DNA from: Donghicola sp036139795
GTDB taxonomy: Bacteria; Pseudomonadota; Alphaproteobacteria; Rhodobacterales; Rhodobacteraceae
Direction: 5' to 3'
DNA length: 23,411 bases
Assembly (NCBI GenBank): GCA_036139795.1
Contig: JAYZYX010000306.1
Coordinates: 1 to 23,411 of the forward strand
The notes beneath the pieces were generated by a model that saw only the letters and a program-made list of their open reading frames with translations, did not search any database and was not told the origin of the DNA. The first letter of the stretch is position 1. Every line of letters begins with the position of its first letter. This document shows positions 7,909-14,458 of this stretch, one piece after another. The translations under genes and the position numbers were made by a program.

Positions 7909-8669
7909 CATCCCATAGTGAAACCCCGGCGCTCAGCCTTCGTGGTGTGGTCAAATCCTTCGGTGCCCTGCCAGTGATCCAAGGTCTGGACCTTGACGTT
8001 GCAAAGGGCCACCGCCACGCTGTGATTGGCCCGAATGGTGCCGGTAAATCCACGTTGTTCAACCTAGTGTCCGGAATGTTCCCCGTCACTGAGGGGCAGA
8101 TTCTTCTGAACGGCGCGCCGATCACCGGCTTGCCTCCGCATCGCATCAATCGCGCCGGTCTGTCGCGGTCGTTCCAGATCACCAACATCTTTCACCGGCT
8201 TAGCGTGTTCGAGAATATCCGCATGGGCGTTCTGGCGCGGCACGGGCGGCGGTTCGATCTATTCTCGGCCATCGCGCGAAGACGGGCGATTAACGACGAA
8301 ACCGCCCAGATCCTCGATACTGTTGGCCTGACCCGGCGTGGCGATCACTTGGCAGGCGATCTGACCTACTCGGAACAGCGTGCGCTTGAAATCGCGATGA
8401 CCCTGTCGACGGGGGCCGACGTCATCCTGCTGGATGAACCGACCGCAGGCATGTCGCGCGAGGAAACCGCTCAGGCGGTGGAATTGATCCGCAAGGTCAC
8501 AGAGGGAAAGACGCTTTTGATGGTCGAACATGATATGAGTGTGGTGTTCCAGTTGTGCGATCAGGTTTCGGTGCTGGTCTACGGCGACATTCTTGCCACC
8601 GACACGCCCGAAGCCATCAGCCGCAACGCCGAGGTGCAAAAGGCCTATCTGGGAGAGGAAGCCGCATGA
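7905..8669 (+). CDS. Liv-type ABC transporter ATP-binding protein (LivG family)
   Basis: This 254-residue ATPase of the importer starts at ATG 7905 in an ATGA overlap with the permease. It has Walker A GPNGAGKST with Lys48, the family block RAGLSRSFQITNIFHRLSV containing the Q-loop Gln, the signature region GDLTYSEQRALEIAM, and Walker B VILLDEPTAG with Asp177. The switch His follows in LLMVEHDMSVVF. All catalytic residues needed for ATP hydrolysis are present. The C-terminal VQKAYLGEEAA is the usual LivG ending. It works as a heterodimer with the LivF protein that follows. This matters because that partner has a changed Walker A. Confidence 0.95.
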   Translation: MTSHSETPALSLRGVVKSFGALPVIQGLDLDVAKGHRHAVIGPNGAGKSTLFNLVSGMFPVTEGQILLNGAPITGLPPHRINRAGLSRSFQITNIFHRLSVFENIRMGVLARHGRRFDLFSAIARRRAINDETAQILDTVGLTRRGDHLAGDLTYSEQRALEIAMTLSTGADVILLDEPTAGMSREETAQAVELIRKVTEGKTLLMVEHDMSVVFQLCDQVSVLVYGDILATDTPEAISRNAEVQKAYLGEEAA

Positions 8670-9376
8670 CCCTTCTTGATATCAAGGGCTTGCACGCCCA
8701 CTACGGCAAAAGCCACATCCTGCACGGCGTTGACATGTCGGTGCCCGAAGGGGCGATTGTCTCGTTGCTCGGGCGGAACGGCTCGGGGCGGTCGACGCTG
8801 ATGAAGGCGATCATGGGTATCGTGCCCCCGACCGAAGGGCAGGTCATTCTGGATGGCCGCGACTTGGCGGGCGCACGCCCCCATGACATCTGCCGTCAGG
8901 GTATCGGTTATGTCCCCGAAGAGCGCCTTGTCTTTGCCAATCTCACGGTGGCCGAGAACCTTGCGATGGGGGTGCAAAAGGCCCGAGCCGGCGCGCACCA
9001 ATGGTCGGTCGAGGACATGTATGCCTACTTCCCCCGTCTGCACGAACGGCGTGACATCAACGCGGGTTACCTGTCGGGTGGGGAACAGCAGATGCTGACC
9101 ATGTGCCGTTCCCTGCTGGGCAATCCCCGCCTTTTGTTGATCGACGAGCCGACCGAGGGCCTTGCGCCGAAGATCGTAGAAGTGGTGATGGAGGTCATTC
9201 TGGATATCGCCCGCCGCGGTGTTTCGGTGCTGTTGGTTGAACAGAAATTGACCATCGCGCTGCGCGTTGCACACGAAGTGCTGGTCATGGGCCATGGTGA
9301 ACTGGTGTTCCACGGCTCGCCCGATGCATTGGCCGCGCGGCCTGACATCCGCCGCAACTGGCTGGAAGTGGCATGA
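8666..9376 (+). CDS. Liv-type ABC transporter ATP-binding protein (LivF family) with Walker A Lys-to-Arg change
   Basis: The protein has 236 residues from ATG 8666, in ATGA overlap with LivG. The frame extends upstream inside LivG, but this start gives the normal LivF N-terminus (LLDIKGLHAHYGKSHIL). Motifs include the LivF block GIGYVPEERLVFANLTVAENL, signature YLSGGEQQML, Walker B LLLIDEPTEGLAP and switch His-region VLLVEQKLTI, in which Gln replaces His as is usual for LivF. The striking feature is Walker A: GRNGSGRST, with Arg42 (codon CGG, 8789-8791) in place of the nucleotide-binding Lys. The other three ATPases in this window keep the Lys. Whether the change lowers ATPase activity or is a tolerated lineage variant cannot be told here. 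Confidence 0.94.
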   Translation: MTLLDIKGLHAHYGKSHILHGVDMSVPEGAIVSLLGRNGSGRSTLMKAIMGIVPPTEGQVILDGRDLAGARPHDICRQGIGYVPEERLVFANLTVAENLAMGVQKARAGAHQWSVEDMYAYFPRLHERRDINAGYLSGGEQQMLTMCRSLLGNPRLLLIDEPTEGLAPKIVEVVMEVILDIARRGVSVLLVEQKLTIALRVAHEVLVMGHGELVFHGSPDALAARPDIRRNWLEVA

Positions 9377-9405
9377 AACTCCCCTGTAAAGAAATGGAAA
9401 AGACG

Positions 9406-10194
9406 ATGAGCTATCTTGAACGCATGCGCCCGGCTCCGGGGCTACGTGTCCTTATCACGGCTGGGGCTTCGGGCATTGGCGCTGCGACGGCGCAGGCCTT
9501 CCTTGAGGCAGGCGCCCGCGTGGCGATCTGCGATGCCAATGATGCGGCGCTAGAGGCCTTTTCCGCACAGCATCCCGACGTCTTGGCGATCTTGGCGGAT
9601 GTGTCCGACACAGCTGCTGTCTCGGCTATGATGGATCAGGTGGCAGCACATTTCGGTGCGCTGGACGTGTTGGTCAATAACGCGGGTATCGCAGGGCCGA
9701 CGGGCCGCGTCGAAGATCTGGACCTAGACGAAATCCGCCAGACGCTGGACGTTGACGTGCTTGGCCAGTTCATCGTGTTGCAGCGCGCCATCCCCCTGCT
9801 GCGCAAAGGGCAGGATGCGGTGATCCTCAACGTGGCATCGGTTGCGGGGCGTCTTGGATACCCGCTTCGCACGCCATATGCGGCGGCGAAATGGGGTGTC
9901 GTCGGGTTGACCGCCAGTCTGGCCAAAGAGATCGGTCCCGATGGTATCCGCGTGAACGCCATCCTGCCCGGTCCGGTGCGTGGCCCGCGCATGGATCGCG
10001 TGATGCAAGACCGCGCTAAGGCAGAGGGGCGGACCTTTGAGGACGTGCGCGAGGAATACCTCGGCATCATCTCGTTGCGCCGGATGATCGGGCCAGAGGA
10101 TGTTGCCGGCATGGCGTTGTTCCTTGCTTCTCCTGCCGCGGGCGGGATTGCCGGACAGGCGATCAGCGTCTGCGGCAACGTTGAGACCCTGTGA
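9406..10194 (+). CDS. Short-chain dehydrogenase/reductase (SDR), probable hydroxy-acid dehydrogenase
   Basis: An NAD(P)-dependent classical SDR of 262 residues from ATG 9406. ATG 9373, which overlaps the LivF stop, and ATG 9394 are in frame and possible. I prefer 9406 because it puts the cofactor motif TAGASGIG and catalytic Tyr158/Lys162 (YAAAK) at normal positions. Also present are LADVSD, LVNNAGIAGP, the catalytic-Ser block NVASVAGRLGYP, and NAILPGPVRGPR after the active site. The C-terminus GQAISVCGNVETL is a recognisable subgroup ending. It follows the importer and is coupled to the next gene by a GTGA overlap. With the neighbouring hydroxyacyl-CoA-dehydrogenase-like enzyme it probably oxidises the imported hydroxy compound. 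Substrate and stereochemistry are unknown. Confidence 0.9.
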   Translation: MSYLERMRPAPGLRVLITAGASGIGAATAQAFLEAGARVAICDANDAALEAFSAQHPDVLAILADVSDTAAVSAMMDQVAAHFGALDVLVNNAGIAGPTGRVEDLDLDEIRQTLDVDVLGQFIVLQRAIPLLRKGQDAVILNVASVAGRLGYPLRTPYAAAKWGVVGLTASLAKEIGPDGIRVNAILPGPVRGPRMDRVMQDRAKAEGRTFEDVREEYLGIISLRRMIGPEDVAGMALFLASPAAGGIAGQAISVCGNVETL

Positions 10195-11147
10195 TCATGG
10201 CGGGCACTCATCATCCGATCCAGAAGGTCACGGTTGTCGGCGCGGGTCTTATCGGCAGCAGTTGGGCTGCGCTGTTCCTGCAGCACGGCTTGGAAGTGGT
10301 CGTGACCGATCTGCGCCCCGAGGCCGAAGCATCCATGCGGCAGTCCGTGGCGGGGATGCTGGATAAGAACGCGCAGGCCCTAACGGGCCTTCGGTTCGAG
10401 ATCGACCTTGCACGGGCCTGCGACGGGACAGATTTCGTGCAGGAATGCGCCATCGAGCGGCGCACGGCCAAGATCGATTTGTTTCGCGAACTCGACGCCT
10501 ATACGCGACCGGACGTTCTTCTTGCGTCCAGTTCCTCTGCCCTGTCGGTCAGTGACATGCAAAGCGCCTGCGCCCATCCCGAGCGGGTTGTTCTGGGGCA
10601 TCCGTTCAACCCGCCACACCTCGTTCCGCTGGTGGAAGTCGGCGGCGGCGCACAGACCGATCCCGACGCGCTGCAACGGGCCGAAGCATTCTACGCATCG
10701 GTTGGAAAGGTTCCGGTCCGGATCGACCGCGAGACCTACGGCCATATTGCCAACCGCCTACAAGCGGCGGTCTTTCGCGAGGCCATCCATCTTCTCGACA
10801 GTGGCATTGCCAGCGTCGAGGCCATCGACGCGGCCTTGAACGAGGGGCCAGGTTTGCGATGGGCCTTCATGGGGCCGTTCCTGGCCTTTCACATGGGCGG
10901 TGGCGCTGGTGGAATAGAAGGCTTCTGGAAGATGTTCACACCAATGCAGCGCAAGCTTTTCGCCGAGTTGGGGCAGCCCACGCTGGATGACGCGCAAATC
11001 GCGCGGGTCAGTCGTGCGGTGCAGGACGCCTATGGGCTGGCCCCGCCACCAGATTTGGTGGCGGCGCGTGATGCCTTTCTGCGTCAAGTGATAGCCGTGA
11101 AGGCCGCAAGTCGAGATGCAGGTGAAGAGGCGGACACGGCGGATTGA
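10191..11147 (+). CDS. 3-hydroxyacyl-CoA dehydrogenase-family enzyme (carnitine/gulonate dehydrogenase-like)
   Basis: This 318-residue NAD-dependent dehydrogenase starts at GTG 10191 in GTGA overlap with the SDR; ATG 10197 is the alternative. The Rossmann motif VVGAGLIGSSWAA is at the N-terminus. The catalytic His137 sits in GHPFNPPH, with Glu149 twelve residues on, the His-Glu dyad of this family. Asn188 in GHIANRL and the serine-rich ASSSSALS complete the site. The C-terminal GLRWAFMGPFLAFHMGGGAGG resembles free-acid enzymes such as carnitine dehydrogenase and L-gulonate 3-dehydrogenase more than long fatty-acid beta-oxidation proteins. It is the last gene before a strong terminator. I infer oxidation of a 3-hydroxy acid to a 3-keto acid for the BKACE; the exact substrate is not determined. 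Confidence 0.9.
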   Translation: MIMAGTHHPIQKVTVVGAGLIGSSWAALFLQHGLEVVVTDLRPEAEASMRQSVAGMLDKNAQALTGLRFEIDLARACDGTDFVQECAIERRTAKIDLFRELDAYTRPDVLLASSSSALSVSDMQSACAHPERVVLGHPFNPPHLVPLVEVGGGAQTDPDALQRAEAFYASVGKVPVRIDRETYGHIANRLQAAVFREAIHLLDSGIASVEAIDAALNEGPGLRWAFMGPFLAFHMGGGAGGIEGFWKMFTPMQRKLFAELGQPTLDDAQIARVSRAVQDAYGLAPPPDLVAARDAFLRQVIAVKAASRDAGEEADTAD

Positions 11148-11161
11148 ATGGGCGCCACAAA

Positions 11162-11196
11162 TCCCGCGCGTTGCCAGAGGGCGGCAAGGCGCGGGA
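11162..11196. terminator. Probable bidirectional terminator
   Basis: TCCCGCGCGTTGCC (11162-11175) pairs with GGCAAGGCGCGGGA (11183-11196) over 14 bases with one mismatch and a 7-base loop. It lies in a convergent gap, where a shared terminator is expected. Read on the - strand it is followed by ATTTGT; on the + strand by ACTTCCCC, which is T-poor, so it may end transcription better leftwards. Confidence 0.7.
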
Positions 11197-11242
11197 CTTC
11201 CCCATTCCTGCATGGAACTACCTGCCGTCGCAGTACATGCAG

Positions 11243-11258
11243 ATAGTCCCGCGACTAT
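11243..11258. terminator. Small hairpin near the regulator stop
   Basis: ATAGTC (11243-11248) pairs perfectly with GACTAT (11253-11258) around CCGC. The stem is only six pairs long. It lies 13 bases beyond the regulator stop and may assist termination or be incidental. Confidence 0.25.
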
Positions 11259-11270
11259 AAGGCATCTCAC

Positions 11271-12134
11271 CTACGGCCAGTCAGCGAAGGACACATCCTT
11301 GCCCATAGTGCGATAGACCGGTGTGTAGGTCCGGCGGAATTGGGCGGGCGGCAGTTTTTCATGCCGTCGAAAGAACCGGCCGAAATAGGCGGCATCGTGA
11401 AAGCCAAGCCGGTATGCCACTTCGGAGACCTGCATGTTCGTCGTGACCAGCAGGGCCTTGGCTTCCTCCATAATGCGGCGCTGGATGTGCTGATGCGGCG
11501 CGATGCCCATAGCGCGCTTAACGGCGGTGTTCAGGCGGTCTCTGGTGACGCCGATGCGGCTTGCGTATTCTTCGATGGTCCAGTGATTTTGCAGGTGCAA
11601 CTCGACCAAAGTGACGAAGGTATCCGAAATCCTGTGAGGCTGCTGTTCGCGTGATTGCCGCACAGGTCCGGCGGCCCGCCAGACATCTAGCAGCAAAAGC
11701 GCGACGCAGTGATTAAGCACGGTTTCAGCGCCTGCCCGATCCTCACGCAATTCAAGCTCGATCTTGTCGAACATCGCCGTGACAGAGGCGGACAGAGCCT
11801 GTTCCAAGTCTGACAGAAAGATGCGGCGGCTGACGATCTCGCGGACGTGGGTGGACAGGGCGTCCGTGGGCAATGCGCGGCCAATGGTGCGTTCCGGCAA
11901 ACGCAGGATGCAGCCGCGCGCTCCGGCGGCAAGGGCGACCTGCGTGGTCCAGCCGCTGGGGGCCCAGATCAAGCAGGGTGCCACGATCTCGCGCTCGACT
12001 TCTTCGGACAGAAACGTGCCGCGACCTGCCAGCAGCAACAGCAGGACCGCACGGTCGCCAGAGGTGTGAAACTCTGTGTTGGTAAGCGCGCTGCGGATGC
12101 GCTCTGCCTGGATTGCCTTGCGCTCCATGCGCAT
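11271..12134 (-). CDS. AraC-family transcriptional regulator
   Basis: A one-component regulator with an N-terminal ligand-binding part (about residues 1-165, cupin-like, with LLAGRGTFL and IWAPSGWTTQVAL). The C-terminal double helix-turn-helix of AraC proteins covers about residues 175-275. The first helix-turn-helix includes WTIEEYASRIGVTRDRLN and the second VSEVAYRLGFHDAAYFGRFF, ending in PPAQFRRTY, the classic AraC signature. I place the start at ATG 12134 (287 residues), five bases after GAGG on the - strand. ATG 12128 and an upstream TTG at 12170 (299 residues) are alternatives. It is divergent from the second importer operon, so it most likely controls that operon in response to the imported compound or a catabolite. 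The inverted repeat in between is its best candidate site. Confidence 0.92.
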   Translation of the reverse strand: MRMERKAIQAERIRSALTNTEFHTSGDRAVLLLLLAGRGTFLSEEVEREIVAPCLIWAPSGWTTQVALAAGARGCILRLPERTIGRALPTDALSTHVREIVSRRIFLSDLEQALSASVTAMFDKIELELREDRAGAETVLNHCVALLLLDVWRAAGPVRQSREQQPHRISDTFVTLVELHLQNHWTIEEYASRIGVTRDRLNTAVKRAMGIAPHQHIQRRIMEEAKALLVTTNMQVSEVAYRLGFHDAAYFGRFFRRHEKLPPAQFRRTYTPVYRTMGKDVSFADWP

Positions 12135-12191
12135 GTTCCCCTCAAAAATCCCGTCAAAAGTACCATTCAATCCTCAAAATGTCTATTATCG

Positions 12192-12224
12192 GCACATCTT
12201 CTTCTGACTAACCTGAAGATGTGC
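12192..12224. promoter_or_regulatory. Perfect 10-base inverted repeat, candidate operator or leader hairpin
   Basis: GCACATCTTC (12192-12201) is exactly mirrored by GAAGATGTGC (12215-12224) across a 13-base spacer. It starts three bases after the possible -10 hexamer, so it would cover the start of transcription. It could be a regulator-binding dyad or form a 5'-leader stem-loop in the mRNA. Confidence 0.6.
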
Positions 12225-12287
12225 TGCGCATTGGAGGATGCGGGGTACTCGGCCAGCGGGGCTTTAGACCTTTGCACGCCGGATCAT

Positions 12288-12293
12288 GGGAGG
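12288..12293 (+). promoter_or_regulatory. Ribosome binding site deciding the second binding-protein start
   Basis: GGGAGG sits six bases before ATG 12300. It selects this start over the long in-frame extension that reaches back to 11847 on the opposite strand of the AraC gene. The protein then begins with a signal peptide. Confidence 0.8.
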
Positions 12294-12299
12294 AAAATT

Positions 12300-13538
12300 A
12301 TGACTTGTTTACCATTGCAGGCCGCCCGCGCGGTCTGTCGCCGATCTGCTATGCTTGCAACCGTTGCGGCCCTGTCTTTCGCGGCACCTATGGCCTTTGC
12401 GCAGTCGGAAGACAGCATCACTATCGGATACGCTGTCTCGAAATCCGGCCCGAATGCGGGCGGGTCCGACATGACTGTGACGCCGAACTACGAACTCTGG
12501 GTTCAGGAAGTGAACGCCGCTGGCGGTCTCAAGCTGCCCGACGGCTCGCAGAAGATGATTGAAGTCATCGCCTATGATGACCGGTCCTCGGCAGAGGAAG
12601 TGGTCCGCGCTGTAGAGCGGCTGGCCACGCAGGATGAGGTGGATTTTATCCTTCCGCCTTGGGGCACTGGGTTCAATCTGGCCGTTGCCCCGCTGATGGC
12701 CAAGTTCGGCTACCCGCATCTGGCGGGGGCTGCGGTCACCGACAAGGCACCGGATTTCGTCAAACGCTGGGACACCAGCTTTTGGTTCATGGGCGGCAGT
12801 GCCGACTATGTGGATGCCCTGACAGAGATCCTCGTCGCGCAGCGTGAGGCAGGGACGATCAACGACCGGATCGCTATGATTTCTGTGGCGGACGGCTTCG
12901 GCATCGATCTGGTGAAAGCGGCACGGCCTGCCTTTGAAGCAGCCGGTTTCGAGATCGGGTACGACAAGACGTTTCCGCCCGAAACCTCGGATTTCGCAAC
13001 CATTCTTGGCGAGGCAGGCAGTGCAGAGGCCGACACCTTTGTCGCCTTCAGCTACCCGCCACACACCTTTGCCCTGACCAAGCAGGCCAAGGTCGCTGGT
13101 TTCAATCCGCCGGTCTTCTACCTTGGTGTCGGCGCGGGCTTTCCGGTCTATCCGAATATCGCCGGTGGCTCGGTCGAGGGGGTCATGTCTCTGGGCGGGA
13201 TCGATCCTGACAATTCATTGAACGCGGCCTACCGTGCCAAGCATGAGGAAGTCATCGGGCGCGCGCCGGACTACTGGGGATCGGTGCTGGTCTATGCCTC
13301 GCTCCAGATGCTTGGTCAGTCGATCGAACGGGTCGGACTGGACAAGGCAGCCGTCGCCAAAGAGCTGTCTACCGGCACTTTTGCGACCGTCCTCGGCGAG
13401 GAAACCCGTCTAGAAGACAACCAGTTGCGTGCGATCAACTGGGTCGGTCAGTGGCAGAACGGCCAGTTCATCGCCGTTTCGCCTGATGGCGGTGACGGCA
13501 TGGCTGCCGTGAAACTGCCCAAGCCCGACTGGCAATAA
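12300..13538 (+). CDS. Liv-type ABC transporter substrate-binding protein (second importer)
   Basis: This 412-residue periplasmic binding protein has a long basic N-region (residues 1-17), a hydrophobic signal core (MLATVAALSFAAPMAFA) and a probable cleavage at AFAQS. The mature part starts ITIGYAVSKSGPNAGG and shows the type I periplasmic-binding fold (WVQEVNAAGGL, EVIAYDDRSS, VDFILPPWGTG). It is only remotely similar to the binding protein of the first operon, so the two importers should take different ligands. The start at 12300 is fixed by a strong ribosome site. It is the first gene of the second operon and is divergent from the AraC-type regulator. A strong hairpin follows its stop. Ligand unknown: an aromatic or hydroxylated organic acid is plausible given the enzymes downstream. 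Confidence 0.93.
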   Translation: MTCLPLQAARAVCRRSAMLATVAALSFAAPMAFAQSEDSITIGYAVSKSGPNAGGSDMTVTPNYELWVQEVNAAGGLKLPDGSQKMIEVIAYDDRSSAEEVVRAVERLATQDEVDFILPPWGTGFNLAVAPLMAKFGYPHLAGAAVTDKAPDFVKRWDTSFWFMGGSADYVDALTEILVAQREAGTINDRIAMISVADGFGIDLVKAARPAFEAAGFEIGYDKTFPPETSDFATILGEAGSAEADTFVAFSYPPHTFALTKQAKVAGFNPPVFYLGVGAGFPVYPNIAGGSVEGVMSLGGIDPDNSLNAAYRAKHEEVIGRAPDYWGSVLVYASLQMLGQSIERVGLDKAAVAKELSTGTFATVLGEETRLEDNQLRAINWVGQWQNGQFIAVSPDGGDGMAAVKLPKPDWQ

Positions 13539-13551
13539 GCCTGCAACAACG

Positions 13552-13574
13552 GGGAAGGCGCTGGCCGCCTTCCC
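13552..13574 (+). promoter_or_regulatory. Strong hairpin between binding-protein and permease genes
   Basis: GGGAAGGCG (13552-13560) pairs perfectly with CGCCTTCCC (13566-13574) around the loop CTGGC. No T-run follows. Placed 13 bases after the binding-protein stop, it is a likely 3' mRNA-stabilising or partially terminating element that raises binding protein over permease. Confidence 0.6.
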
Positions 13575-13594
13575 GACAGACCGAACCAGATCAA

Positions 13595-14458
13595 ATGCTT
13601 GAACATATCGTCAACGGGCTCGTGCTCGGCGGCACCTACGCGCTTGTCGCGATGGGGCTGACCATCCAGTACGGCATCGCTCGGATCATGAATCTAAGCT
13701 TTGGCGACACGATCATTGCCGCCTGCTTTGCCACATACTTGCTGTTTACCACGCTGAACGTCGGGCCATTGCTGGCCTTGCTGGTGATTGTCCCTGCCGG
13801 GTATTTCCTCAGCCTTGGTGTCTATCGTGTCATCATGAAGCCACTTGTGGACCGTGCGCCGGACGCTGGCGCGCTGGAGGTGGATAGCATCCTTGTGACT
13901 TTCGGGCTGCTGTTCGTCATACAAGGCGTGCTGCTGACGGTCTTTGGCGGCGGCTACACCAGTTACAGCTTCCTTAATCAGCCTCTCAGCGTGCTGGGAA
14001 CCGCTGTGGCGGTCAACCGCCTGCTGGCGCTGGCCCTTTCACTGGGGATCGGCGCGATACTGGTGGTCGTTCTGTATCGTAGCCACTGGGGTATGATCCT
14101 GCGTGCCGTGGCCGTTGCGCCCCAAAGTGCGCCCCTGTTCGGCATCGATACCGATCGTGCGGCCCGCACAGCCTTTGCCGTGGGCGGCGCGTTGGCCGCC
14201 ACCGGAGGCGTGGTCCTGTCGATGTTCCAGACCTTCACCGCCACAGGTGGCGTTGTCTTTACCATGAAGGCTCTGATCGTGGTGATCCTTGGCGGCAAGG
14301 GCAGTGTACCGGGCGCGATCATCGCGGGGCTGTTGCTGGGACTGGTCGAGACCTTTGTGGCCGCCTACGTCGATCCCGGTCTGACATTGGCCGCAGTCTA
14401 TACCGTATTCCTTGCGCTGCTGCTGGTGCGGCCCAATGGCCTTTTCGGGAAGGCATGA
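13595..14458 (+). CDS. Liv-type ABC transporter permease, LivH family (second importer)
   Basis: This 287-residue membrane protein has the LivH pattern: an N-terminal NGLVLGGTYALVAMGLTIQYGIARIMN region and about eight hydrophobic segments. The C-terminal coupling region KALIVVILGGKGSVPGAIIAG is followed by LLVRPNGLFGKA. The length is standard. The start is ATG 13595, after a weak ribosome site, and the stop overlaps the next start (ATGA, 14455-14458). It forms the cytoplasmic-membrane channel with the LivM protein that follows. The sequence is clearly different from the LivH in the first operon, so the two cassettes are distant paralogs and not a recent tandem duplication. Confidence 0.93.
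   Translation: MLEHIVNGLVLGGTYALVAMGLTIQYGIARIMNLSFGDTIIAACFATYLLFTTLNVGPLLALLVIVPAGYFLSLGVYRVIMKPLVDRAPDAGALEVDSILVTFGLLFVIQGVLLTVFGGGYTSYSFLNQPLSVLGTAVAVNRLLALALSLGIGAILVVVLYRSHWGMILRAVAVAPQSAPLFGIDTDRAARTAFAVGGALAATGGVVLSMFQTFTATGGVVFTMKALIVVILGGKGSVPGAIIAGLLLGLVETFVAAYVDPGLTLAAVYTVFLALLLVRPNGLFGKA

Larger units (their letters stand above)
11148..11270. other. Convergent intergenic region
   Basis: This 123-base gap lies between the convergent ends of the dehydrogenase gene and the AraC-type regulator gene. It holds a long hairpin and a small second hairpin and no coding potential that I can support. Confidence 0.7.
12135..12299. promoter_or_regulatory. Divergent promoter region of the AraC gene and second importer operon
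   Basis: About 165 bases hold the signals for both directions. On the + strand TATTAT at 12184-12189 matches a -10 hexamer at five of six bases, but I see no good -35 partner, as expected for an activator-dependent promoter. Three TCAAAA elements begin at 12142, 12154 and 12174 and could be half-sites of a direct-repeat operator. Confidence 0.5.

Noticed and set aside
1..11147. Assignment of the first module as the L-carnitine degradation pathway
   Set aside because: BKACE and a carnitine-dehydrogenase-like enzyme are present, but there is no betainyl-CoA thioesterase and the importer is Liv-type, so I leave the substrate open.
11847..12299. In-frame N-terminal extension of the second binding protein back into the AraC gene
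   Set aside because: It lies opposite a real gene and upstream of a strong ribosome site. The signal peptide begins at 12300.
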